The position numbers and the translations under genes are program-made. The notes beneath the pieces are model-generated. The model made no database searches. It was not told the DNA's origin and saw only the letters and a program-made list of their open reading frames with translations. Positions 1-5,597 of a DNA stretch of 5,695 nt are shown in pieces. The stretch comes from Acidobacteriota bacterium (GTDB lineage Bacteria > Acidobacteriota > Terriglobia > Terriglobales > Acidobacteriaceae), in contig JAKABE010000242.1 in NCBI GenBank assembly GCA_021801945.1, positions 1-5,695 of the forward strand, in the 5' to 3' direction. Numbering within the stretch: the first letter of the stretch is position 1; every line of letters begins with the position of its first letter.

Positions 1-33
1 AACTCCTCCTCGTGTGCTTGGCGGCTCACGATT

Positions 34-54
34 GGAGTCTCTTGGATGGACTCC
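34..54. repeat. Small inverted repeat (hairpin)
   Basis: GGAGTC at 34-39 is repeated inverted as GACTCC at 49-54, with a nine-base loop. It lies just left of the larger GC palindrome and of the IS5-type transposase remnant, so it may belong to the same mobile-element end. Six-base repeats arise by chance, so this is a weak feature on its own. Confidence 0.35.
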
Positions 55-62
55 CGAAAATG

Positions 63-242
63 TCAAACTTCTACTGTCACCCCCGGCAGAGCCGGGGGGA
101 CTCCCGCTCCCGCTAGCATCAGCTTGCGTTCGGCACACAACTCGCACCCGTACTTGCGACGGCGCTGCGACTTCCGTGCTAGAAGCAGCGGCTCAACCTC
201 GCACCACAACTCCTCCTCAACCGTCCACAAATTTGAACTGTG
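63..242 (-). pseudogene. IS5-type transposase, N-terminal remnant
   Basis: On the minus strand, the frame opens after a TAA at 243-245 and runs to a TGA at 63-65, without an ATG. The translation contains LWTVEEELWCEVEPLLLARK, then RRRKYG and ERKLML. This matches the order of the conserved N-terminal block of IS5-group (IS427/IS1031-like, DUF4096) transposases: a W-x-V-x-(D/E)-E-L-W-x-x-(I/V)-E-P-L-L segment, a basic stretch, then an (D/E)-R-K-x-L segment. Similarity ends around position 100-115. Beyond that the frame translates the GC palindrome as unrelated residues and stops. The catalytic DDE region is absent, so the piece cannot be active. The family call is from remembered motif pattern. 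A chance match is unlikely but possible. Confidence 0.55.
80..98. repeat. Perfect GC-rich palindrome with 3-base loop
   Basis: CCCCCGGC (80-87) and GCCGGGGG (91-98) form a perfect eight-base-pair stem around the loop AGA. The motif TGTCA occurs twice just before it, at 61-65 and 75-79. Similarity of the adjacent minus-strand frame to IS5-type transposases stops close to this palindrome, so it probably belongs to a different sequence that joins or interrupts the IS relic, such as another element's end or a dispersed repeat. No T tract follows on either strand, so a terminator is not supported. Confidence 0.6.
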
Positions 243-487
243 TTATCTTGAGCACCAACTTCGTACACTCTTGCTCAACATGGGGGACAGAATCAGTTCC
301 TCCAATCAACATCGGAACCATTTACGGGTAAGTACTAAAGAAAAGCCACCTTGCCCGACGCTGCGATGTCAACAGGCAACGCCAAAACGCTCTGCAGCGC
401 ACGAATCCTCACGCCTTTACGGCGCAAAATCCGGAGGCCGCGGCCGTGCCTATTCACGATTCGACGGGATTCGCGGGCGATCATGCC
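243..487. other. Gene-free stretch between IS relic and BON gene
   Basis: No reading frame here resembles a known protein on either strand. The stretch lies downstream of the minus-strand BON gene, so its transcript should end here. A ten-base palindrome, GGCCGCGGCC, sits at 436-445 and a short CGCC/GGCG stem lies near 410-425. Neither is followed on the minus strand by a convincing T run, so no intrinsic terminator is called. The part nearest 243 may still be upstream sequence of the decayed IS element. Confidence 0.5.
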
Positions 488-1906
488 CTACCGCCAGAAG
501 TAAAGGCCGCCCATCATGAAATAAGGACGGAAGTAGACCGGCGGATAACCATACGGATAGCCATAGGGATAGGAGTAGCCGTAGGAGTAACCATACGGAG
601 CACCGAAATACTGCGGTCCATAGGGTGCGTAGGGGTAAGGACGGCGCTGGTAGAGATTGGGCCCGCCTTGATAGAGCCCCTGGGCCATCCGCGCGGCCTC
701 TTCGGGACTGACGGGGTCGACGGTGACCGGAGCCGTGAGGTGAAAGGTCACCTGCGCCTCGGCAGGAATCCAGGCCGCCGCTCCGGGAATGGCCGCGGAG
801 GCCGCTGTACCAGTTCCCGCACCAGCCGCCGCGCCAACGGCGCAACCGGCGCCACGGCCCACAGCACAGCCGATGATGGTGCCGATCAGTCCGCCGGCTA
901 TGGCGCTCTCGGCGGTGCGACCGGCCTTACTCGGCCCCTTCACTGCGAACAGATCGGTGTGCAGCGGATAACTCCTTCCGCCCAGATCGAGCGAGGTGAG
1001 GGTCAGAGCCAGCCTCGAGCTTCCACCCAGGGTGCCGGAACCGGCATTCTTGCTCTCGGCCACGACTCCATGCACGGTGGCTCCGCGGGGAATGGCCAAC
1101 ACGTTACCGGACGCCACATCCTGAATCAACGTGAACTGCACAGGCGTGCCGCTCATGGCCCCTTTGCTGCTCACGGCCTCGGCGGTGCGCAACTGCAAGA
1201 GCGTGCCCGCAGGAATCGTCACCGGACCCTGGGCGGGTTGGTAGGCGGGCGCGGAAGACTGCCGAGATGGATAGGGATACTGGTACTGAGGCTGCTGCTG
1301 CGGATAGGGGTACTGCGGCCGCGCTCCGGGATAGCCCGGACTTGGCGGCGCGGGAGGCTGCGCTGGATAGGGAGGTTGAGCCGGATAGGGACCTTGGTCC
1401 GGATAAGAGCCTTGGTCGGGGCCGGGACCTGCCATGGGTCCCTGCGGTTCTTCAGGAGCGGGAGCGGCGTTGGGCTCATTTTCCGGCACCTGCGGTACGC
1501 CGGCGTTGGATTCGTCCGGAGCTTGCTGGTTCTGGGCTTGCTCAGGATTGCCGATGGTCAGGTTATTGTGCACCTTGGTCACACCGGGGATGCTGGCTGC
1601 AATCGCCCCCGCAAGTTCGCGGGCGGTCTGGTCCGAGACGGTACCGGAGAGGGTAACCTCGCCCTGGATCGTCGCGGCCGTGATCAGATCGCTCTTCAGC
1701 GCCTGGGATGCATCCAGGGCTTTCACCACGTCCATCTCGATTTGCCCGTCGGTGCGCTGGCCGGCCTGGGCAGCCGCGCCGCCCGATGCGCCGTTGGCTG
1801 GCGGGCTCTGGGCGTCCTGAGCGAAAGCCACGGCGGCGCACAGAACCACCGCCGCGGTCCAGGTCGTGACCTGCGGGATCATCCGCTTGAGCAATGGACG
1901 CTTCAT
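488..1906 (-). CDS. Exported BON-domain protein with glycine zipper and Tyr-rich tail
   Basis: This is an intact 472-residue protein. Residues 1-29 form a signal peptide: a basic start (MKRPLLKR), a hydrophobic core, and a likely cleavage at AFA|Q. Residues about 51-117 form a BON domain (DVVKALDAS, VTLSGTVSDQTAR, IPGVTKVHNNL), a fold tied to envelope or membrane attachment. Residues 118-228 are a Pro/Gln/Tyr-rich linker. Residues about 229-320 are beta-rich, with IPAGTLLQLR, IPRGATVHGVV and LTLTSLDLGG. Residues about 334-374 are a Gly/Ala zipper (GGLIGTIIG, GAAAGAGTGTA) followed by PAEAQVTFHLTAPVTV. The tail from about 410 is rich in Tyr, Pro and Gly and ends FMMGGLYFWR. The protein probably acts in the periplasm or at the outer membrane. 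Its molecular role is unknown. The ATG at 1906 is preferred because AGGGAG precedes it; an in-frame TTG at 1924 overlaps that site. Two Cys within the zipper are unusual. The gene has no co-directional neighbour close by. Confidence 0.85.
   Translation of the reverse strand: MKRPLLKRMIPQVTTWTAAVVLCAAVAFAQDAQSPPANGASGGAAAQAGQRTDGQIEMDVVKALDASQALKSDLITAATIQGEVTLSGTVSDQTARELAGAIAASIPGVTKVHNNLTIGNPEQAQNQQAPDESNAGVPQVPENEPNAAPAPEEPQGPMAGPGPDQGSYPDQGPYPAQPPYPAQPPAPPSPGYPGARPQYPYPQQQPQYQYPYPSRQSSAPAYQPAQGPVTIPAGTLLQLRTAEAVSSKGAMSGTPVQFTLIQDVASGNVLAIPRGATVHGVVAESKNAGSGTLGGSSRLALTLTSLDLGGRSYPLHTDLFAVKGPSKAGRTAESAIAGGLIGTIIGCAVGRGAGCAVGAAAGAGTGTAASAAIPGAAAWIPAEAQVTFHLTAPVTVDPVSPEEAARMAQGLYQGGPNLYQRRPYPYAPYGPQYFGAPYGYSYGYSYPYGYPYGYPPVYFRPYFMMGGLYFWR
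539..595 (-). repeat. Tyr-Gly/Pro codon repeats in the BON protein tail
   Basis: The coding sequence contains a run of near-identical units encoding YGYS, YGYS, YPYG and YPYG, visible on the plus strand as repeated GGATAGCCATA-like and GGAGTAGCCGTA-like units. The resulting low-complexity segment is aromatic and probably disordered. Such short tandem units can expand or contract by slippage, so length may vary between strains. Confidence 0.6.
1265..1447 (-). repeat. Pro/Gln/Tyr-rich linker with imperfect tandem repeats
   Basis: This stretch encodes the linker between the BON domain and the beta-rich domain. It contains repeated units such as DQGSYP, DQGPYP, AQPPYP and AQPP, then Tyr-Pro-Gln units (PQYPYPQQQPQYQYPYP). 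It is probably an extended spacer able to cross the periplasm or cell-wall layer. The repeats are imperfect at the DNA level. Confidence 0.6.
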
Positions 1907-1910
1907 GGTT

Positions 1911-1918
1911 CTCCCTTT
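1911..1918 (-). promoter_or_regulatory. Ribosome binding site of the BON gene
   Basis: The minus strand reads AAAGGGAG, followed by AACC and then the ATG at 1906-1904. This purine-rich site fixes the start at that ATG. The alternative in-frame TTG, six codons upstream, would place the site inside the coding sequence. Confidence 0.65.
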
Positions 1919-1970
1919 CCCCAATGCCAGCCGCGCTCAAGGGATCGCCCTGGCCAGCCACACAGGCGAT

Positions 1971-1987
1971 GCCAGGATGAACCTGGC
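1971..1987. other. Hairpin in the divergent spacer, BON gene leader
   Basis: GCCAGG (1971-1976) and CCTGGC (1982-1987) form a perfect six-base-pair stem around ATGAA. A second, wider inverted repeat, GCCAGCC (1953-1959) with GGCTGGC (1985-1991), competes for the same bases. It lies 65-81 bases upstream of the BON start, so it could fold in that gene's 5' leader or mark an operator. No promoter could be assigned with confidence nearby. Confidence 0.35.
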
Positions 1988-2146
1988 TGGCGCTTCCGCC
2001 TAACCCTTTAGACGAGGTTTCACGGAAGCTGCTACACACCCAAACCCGTTCGCCGGGAAAAAGTTCCGCGCAGGGAGGCTATGAATCGATTGTGGGGTGG
2101 GAGCCCGCAGGTCTGCAACTGCACTACCATGGCCGCATCCAACGCC

Positions 2147-2156
2147 AAGGAGGTGA
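2147..2156 (+). promoter_or_regulatory. Near-perfect ribosome binding site, aimed at the out-of-frame ATG 2164
   Basis: AAGGAGGTGA is a full match to the usual Shine-Dalgarno consensus. It sits seven bases before ATG 2164 but 18 bases before GTG 2175, where the long open frame begins. The spacing says ribosomes should start at 2164, which the present sequence terminates after four codons. This site therefore decides how the next gene should be read. Confidence 0.8.
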
Positions 2157-2163
2157 CCGATCG

Positions 2164-2178
2164 ATGTCAGCACGGTGA
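2164..2178 (+). other. Four-codon frame (MSAR-stop) overlapping the GTG start of the AhpD-like gene
   Basis: ATG TCA GCA CGG TGA reads M-S-A-R-stop. The TGA (2176-2178) overlaps the GTG at 2175-2177, which opens the long frame. If one G were added to CGGTG, the reading would become MSARVNYAQEF, as expected for the N terminus of this family. So this is either the true start cut off by a single-base deletion or sequence error, or a tiny leader that hands ribosomes to the overlapping GTG by termination and reinitiation. Confidence 0.6.
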
Positions 2179-2633
2179 ACTATGCCCAGGAATTCCCCGA
2201 GGGTGCTCACGCCATGATCCATCTGGAGCACGTGATTCGCGAAAGCGGTCTTGAATCGCCGCTTCTGGAACTGGTCAAGACTCGCGCATCGCAGATGAAT
2301 GGCTGCGCATTCTGCATCGACATGCACACCAAGGACGCACGCGCGGCCGGGGAAACCGAGCAGCGGCTTTACGCGCTCTCGGCCTGGCGCGAGGGGCCGT
2401 TTTTCTCGCCGCGCGAGCGCGCCGCGCTGGCATGGACCGAGGCCCTAACCAATATCCAGCAGGGGTACGCGCCGGACGAAGTGTATGCAGAAGCGAGGCA
2501 GCAGTTCACTGAAAAGGAGCTGGTGCGCCTCACCTTCGCCATCACGCAAATCAACGCCTGGAACCGTATCGCGATCGGCTGCCGGACGGAGCCGGGCCAA
2601 TATCAGCCGCGGCCCCGAACCGCGCAGGCCTGA
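2175..2633 (+). CDS. Carboxymuconolactone decarboxylase family (AhpD-like) protein
   Basis: This 152-residue reading is a compact all-helical protein of the carboxymuconolactone decarboxylase/AhpD family, cytoplasmic and usually oligomeric. The family hallmark CAFCIDMH is at residues 44-51, within LVKTRASQMNGCAFCIDMHT. The CxxC pair plus His is the peroxidase-type redox centre of AhpD, so thiol-dependent peroxide reduction is likelier than true decarboxylation, though the substrate is unknown. Other family wording includes ETEQRLYALSAWRE, FFSPRERAALAWTEALT, and INAWNRIAI near the C terminus. Length is normal for the family. The start is uncertain: the long frame opens at GTG 2175, but the ribosome binding site and an ATG at 2164 lie one frame away, which suggests a single missing base. 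The gene stands alone, divergent from the BON gene and converging on the isomerase gene. Confidence 0.85.
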   Translation: MNYAQEFPEGAHAMIHLEHVIRESGLESPLLELVKTRASQMNGCAFCIDMHTKDARAAGETEQRLYALSAWREGPFFSPRERAALAWTEALTNIQQGYAPDEVYAEARQQFTEKELVRLTFAITQINAWNRIAIGCRTEPGQYQPRPRTAQA

Positions 2634-2663
2634 CGAGCGGCCTGCTCAAGCGAACACAGCCAT
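2634..2663. other. Short convergent gap between AhpD-like gene and pgi
   Basis: Only 30 bases separate the two stop codons of these convergent genes. The gap contains GAGC (2635-2638) and GCTC (2644-2647), a four-base stem, but no T run on either strand. No intrinsic terminator is evident, so the two transcripts probably overlap at their 3' ends. Confidence 0.4.
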
Positions 2664-4373
2664 TCAGGCGAGGGCTTCGACGATCGCCTTAGACAACATC
2701 TCCAGGCCCGCGGGTACATCGGCGCCCAGGTGCACACGCAGGGCGCGGCGTCCACGCGACTCCAGCACGGCCAGATCGCCAGCGGCCTGGGCGGCGATCA
2801 CCACGCCGAAGCTGTACTTCTGACCGGGAATTGCCTGGTCCACGGCGTGCTCTGCGGTGATCTGCAAAAAGACGCCGGTGTTGGGACCACCTTTGTAGTC
2901 CTGGCCGGTGGAGTGCAGGAAACGCGGGCCAAAACCCATGCAGGTGGCCACGCGCTTGCGGTCCCGCACCTTGTGACGGAAGGCCTGGATGGCGGCCTCG
3001 TGGCCGGCAAACATGGGGACAAACGCGAGCGTGGCGAAGTAGTCGCCGGCATGAAGTTGGTCCAGATGCGCGCGGAGAACATCAGCCAGCGTGTTCCCGG
3101 CAGCAACTGCCTTGAGCTTGGCCGCGTAGGCGTCGGTCGCATAGAGCGCGAGGCCGCCGACAGTCAGGAATGGCGTGCGCTGAGGCAGCCTACCGGTCTT
3201 CTCGTACTCCGTGGTGAGGGCGCGGGCCTCCACCTTGGCCGCTTCCACGTCAGGCTGGTCGAAGGTGTTGATGCCCATGACCGAGCCGGCGACCGCCGTG
3301 GCGATCTCCCAGGTGAAGAACTGGCCGAAGATCTCGTAGCGATCGGCGATCTCGATCCAGACCACCGGATGACCGGCTTCCTCCAGTTTCTTTACCGCAG
3401 CGTCCTGGGAGGCGTCGGCTGTGCCTTTGAGCCGCACATAGGCAAAGACGCGGTCACTGCCGTAGACCTCGGGTACGCCGATTGTCTCGCGGTCAACGGG
3501 CGTAATGCCCTTGCCCAGCTTGCCGGTGGATTCGGCGATCAACTGCTCCAGCCAAGCGCCCAGGTCGTGGACCTCAGGAGAGGTGAAGAAGGTGATCTTG
3601 TCGCGGCCGGCGTTGGCGGCAGAACCTAAAAGCAGGCCGAGCTGCGCAGCGGGGTTGCTCTCGACCGGCTGCTTGGCGCTGGCCACGGCCTTGGCTGCCT
3701 CGGCGAGCAGCTTGGGAACGTCCAGGCCCGCCACGGCAGCGGCCACTACGCCGAAGTTCGAGAGCGCCGAGTAACGGCCGCCGATCTGCGGGTCGCCATA
3801 GAAGATGTGCCGGAAACCATCCGCCCTGGCGACCTGCTCGAGCTTGGAGCCTGGGTCGGTGATGGCGATAAAGTGGCTGCCGGCCTGCGCCTCGCCGGCG
3901 GCCTTCTTCATCTCTTCAAAGAAGTACTGCTTGAGGATGTTCGGCTCCAGGGTGGAACCGGATTTGCTGGAGACCAGAACCAGCGTCTTTTTCAGGTCCA
4001 CTTGATCGCGGGCGGCCTTGACCTGGGCCGGATCAGTGGAATCGACGATGTGCAAGACCGGAAAGCCGGGTTGAGGGCCAAAAGTGACCGCCAGCACCTC
4101 GGGACAGAGGCTGGAACCGCCCATGCCGAGCAGCAAGACGGAGGTGAACTGGGCCGCCTTTACTTCCGCGGCCAGCGCGGTAAAGGCAGCTAGATCCTTT
4201 TGCTGGCGCTCGACAACGTCAATCCAGCCCAGCCAGTTTTCCTCGCCATGGCTGGTCCACAGTGTGGGATCCTTGCGCCAGAAGCGGTCAACTTTGTTAT
4301 TGGTGTGCCATTCAGCGACGGCTGCGTCCACTACGCCGCAAAGTTTCGGAGGGATTGCGAATTGGAGGCTCAT
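2664..4373 (-). CDS. pgi: Glucose-6-phosphate isomerase (transaldolase-fusion type, stand-alone)
   Basis: This 569-residue protein converts glucose 6-phosphate and fructose 6-phosphate, a cytoplasmic step of glycolysis and gluconeogenesis. It has two SIS-type sugar-phosphate domains. Visible motifs are LLLGMGGSSL (80-89), the phosphate-binding SSKSGSTLE (135-143), GGRYSALSNF (198-207), QLIAESTGK (277-285), GINTFDQPDVE (367-377) and STGQDYKGGPNTGVFLQIT (488-506). The last two are typical of the isomerase half of bifunctional transaldolase/phosphoglucose isomerase proteins, not of the classical E. coli-type enzyme. No transaldolase domain precedes it, so here the isomerase is a separate gene. 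ATG 4373 begins MSLQFAIPPKL, as expected for the family. AAGGA lies only one base before it and GGGAG lies further upstream; an in-frame TTG at 4394 lacks a site of its own. The frame is intact. Confidence 0.9.
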   Translation of the reverse strand: MSLQFAIPPKLCGVVDAAVAEWHTNNKVDRFWRKDPTLWTSHGEENWLGWIDVVERQQKDLAAFTALAAEVKAAQFTSVLLLGMGGSSLCPEVLAVTFGPQPGFPVLHIVDSTDPAQVKAARDQVDLKKTLVLVSSKSGSTLEPNILKQYFFEEMKKAAGEAQAGSHFIAITDPGSKLEQVARADGFRHIFYGDPQIGGRYSALSNFGVVAAAVAGLDVPKLLAEAAKAVASAKQPVESNPAAQLGLLLGSAANAGRDKITFFTSPEVHDLGAWLEQLIAESTGKLGKGITPVDRETIGVPEVYGSDRVFAYVRLKGTADASQDAAVKKLEEAGHPVVWIEIADRYEIFGQFFTWEIATAVAGSVMGINTFDQPDVEAAKVEARALTTEYEKTGRLPQRTPFLTVGGLALYATDAYAAKLKAVAAGNTLADVLRAHLDQLHAGDYFATLAFVPMFAGHEAAIQAFRHKVRDRKRVATCMGFGPRFLHSTGQDYKGGPNTGVFLQITAEHAVDQAIPGQKYSFGVVIAAQAAGDLAVLESRGRRALRVHLGADVPAGLEMLSKAIVEALA

Positions 4374-4419
4374 GTCCTTATAGGATTCTCCCAAAAGGCG
4401 TTGGGATGCCGAAACCGCG

Positions 4420-4449
4420 CCGCAGCGAAGCGCCCGGAGGCGGCTGCGG
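4420..4449. other. Nested hairpin upstream of pgi
   Basis: CCGCAG (4420-4425) pairs with CTGCGG (4444-4449), and inside it CGCC (4431-4434) pairs with GGCG (4439-4442) around CGGA. No T run follows on the minus strand, so it does not look like a terminator for the pseudogene upstream. It lies 47 bases before the pgi ATG and could be leader structure. Confidence 0.35.
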
Positions 4450-4527
4450 TGTGTTGCGCAAGGACGACGCAGTCAACCTTCCGAGTGATGCGGAGCTCAG
4501 CGGTGAGGTCCTTCTGAAGCCGGAATG

Positions 4528-5136
4528 TTATTCGGAGTGCCAGAAATTATACGAAACACCGACCGTAAAACCGTGGGGGTTCAGGTCATCCGGCCCAAAG
4601 ATTTTCCTCCAAAGTTGATCTTCGTAGTCACCCCGAACCCAAGGGTGACGGTAGGCGTTGTACTCTAACCCTCCCCAGGGGTCAGAACGGTGCGGGTATC
4701 GTGGTTGTACGCGGGATTATTGGGGGAAAGAGGGAATTCGATGCTGCCCAACCCGGCCAGAAATTTTGCGTAAGGATAGAAGGTGCGATAGCGAAGGAAG
4801 GTGTAGATTGCCCCGCCTTGGCCGGTATCCTGGCGCATCCTCCTAATGCTTGCGGGACCGGTCGTAGTTGATGTTGCGGCCCTTGGCTTCAATGCCAAAC
4901 CCGCGCAAATAAGATGGCAGCGCCGCAAGGGTCCAGAAATCCCAATCGATCCAGAGTGTATCTCCTAGCATCGTGCGCCCACCTCCGTAATCCAGGTTGT
5001 AATCGGACATGCCCACGCCGACCTCGAGTGGCAAGCCGCCCTTCGTGGCTTCCGGGGCGGTTTGAGGGAACAAAGACGCAGCGAAACTGGTGAGAAACAC
5101 CGCCAAGCCAATGGACAGAAAAGACTGCAATCGCAT
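4528..5136 (-). pseudogene. Outer-membrane beta-barrel protein, frameshifted
   Basis: The piece starts at ATG 5136 with a signal peptide (MRLQSFLSIGLAVFLTSFA) and reads alternating beta-strand sequence: LPLEVGVGMSDYNLDYGGG, LWIDWDFWT, GFGIEAKGRNINYDRS. An extra base in the CCC run (plus-strand 4854-4856) then throws the frame into a stop at 4843-4845. The next frame resumes the same protein (MRQDTGQGGAIYTFLRY, FYPYAKFLAGLGSIEFP, HDTRTVLTPGEG) until one missing base near 4667 gives another stop. The first frame then completes it (EYNAYRHPWVRGDYEDQLW, NPHGFTVGVSYNF). The two shifts cancel, giving about 202 residues, a normal size for small acidobacterial OMP beta-barrels. Barrels normally end in an aromatic residue; here SYNF is followed by WHSE before the stop, consistent with a lost stop codon. 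The protein was probably a porin-like or structural envelope barrel. As read it cannot be made whole, though sequencing error is possible. Confidence 0.8.
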
Positions 5137-5142
5137 TGTGTG

Positions 5143-5148
5143 TCTCCT
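5143..5148 (-). promoter_or_regulatory. Ribosome binding site of the beta-barrel pseudogene
   Basis: On the minus strand AGGAGA is followed by CACACA and then ATG 5136, ideal spacing. It supports the start at the signal peptide and shows that the initiation region has not decayed even though the body is frameshifted. Confidence 0.7.
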
Positions 5149-5383
5149 GAGGGGAAAGTTCATGTTGCAGGACGCTCCAGGGCGTTTCCGCCTGAGAGCG
5201 GCCATCTTCAACCGGAGATACCAAACAATGAATCTGCAAGTGTCCCAGCAGCGCACATCCGGTCTTGGCCAGCGTGTCAAAGCTGCCGCAGAATCAAAAG
5301 GAAGACCTTTAGCCGCCATGCTTTCGGTGGCGGCACGGAAAGCACCTGGAGAAACTTACTTCTGTTCCAGAGTTGCCATGCTA

Positions 5384-5418
5384 GGAAGGCCCACTAAACT
5401 GGGGGCTACGAGCCTTCC
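5384..5418. repeat. Inverted repeat GGAAGGC/GCCTTCC
   Basis: GGAAGGC (5384-5390) and GCCTTCC (5412-5418) are perfect seven-base arms separated by 21 bases, with a small CCA/TGG stem possible inside. It sits next to the hairpin at 5433-5469, and the pair could form a two-stem structure. Function unknown. Confidence 0.45.
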
Positions 5419-5432
5419 GGGGCATTCTAGCT

Positions 5433-5469
5433 CTACAGTCGCTCTGCGTCCAAGCGCAGCCAACTGTAG
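5433..5469. repeat. Nested hairpin with 7-bp and 5-bp stems
   Basis: CTACAGT (5433-5439) pairs perfectly with ACTGTAG (5463-5469). Inside, CTGCG (5444-5448) pairs with CGCAG (5455-5459) around a six-base loop, TCCAAG. The interior gaps of four and three bases make one long, nearly continuous stem. Its form would suit a REP-like repeat, an IS subterminal structure or a small RNA element. There is no clear T run after it on either strand. Confidence 0.5.
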
Positions 5470-5597
5470 TGAATAATTCAGATGCGAGTTGCCGGACAAC
5501 TGTTCGACCTCCCTGTGAAAGAACGGCGGCCTGGGCCCAAACGAAAAGTCCAATAGCACGCCGGTAGAGCACAATTTCTCAGGCTTGTCCCAAGATC

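Larger units (their letters stand above)
5137..5597. other. Intergenic stretch between beta-barrel pseudogene and IS end
   Basis: No protein family could be recognised here on either strand. A minus-strand open frame crossing 5598 runs through the IS boundary and is not credible. The part near 5137 should hold the promoter of the beta-barrel gene: a TTGACA (minus strand, 5280-5275) is present but lacks a fitting -10 box. Two strong inverted-repeat structures occupy 5384-5469. This may be the debris of older insertions or a small non-coding region. Confidence 0.5.

Noticed and set aside
446..2011. Long plus-strand open frame of 521 codons
   Set aside because: It lies antisense to the BON gene, whose signal peptide, domains and ribosome binding site are clear. 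The frame is kept open by GC-biased codons and by Tyr/Pro repeats, and its translation has no recognisable domain.
2008..2067. Possible ECF-sigma promoter for the BON gene (GGAACTT and CGTCTAA on the minus strand)
   Set aside because: Both halves are present, at 2067-2061 and 2014-2008, but 46 bases lie between them instead of the usual 15-17. They cannot form one promoter.
2730..3629. Plus-strand open frame of 299 codons inside pgi
   Set aside because: It is antisense to a well-conserved isomerase with all its motifs. High-GC third positions commonly produce such shadows.
4374..4394. Earlier TTG start for the isomerase, seven codons upstream
   Set aside because: No ribosome binding site precedes it, and the protein family begins with a sequence like MSLQFAIP at ATG 4373.
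5275..5280. TTGACA on the minus strand upstream of the beta-barrel pseudogene
   Set aside because: The -35-like box is perfect, but the sequence 16-18 bases further on (around TGTGCG) is not a plausible -10, so no promoter is called.
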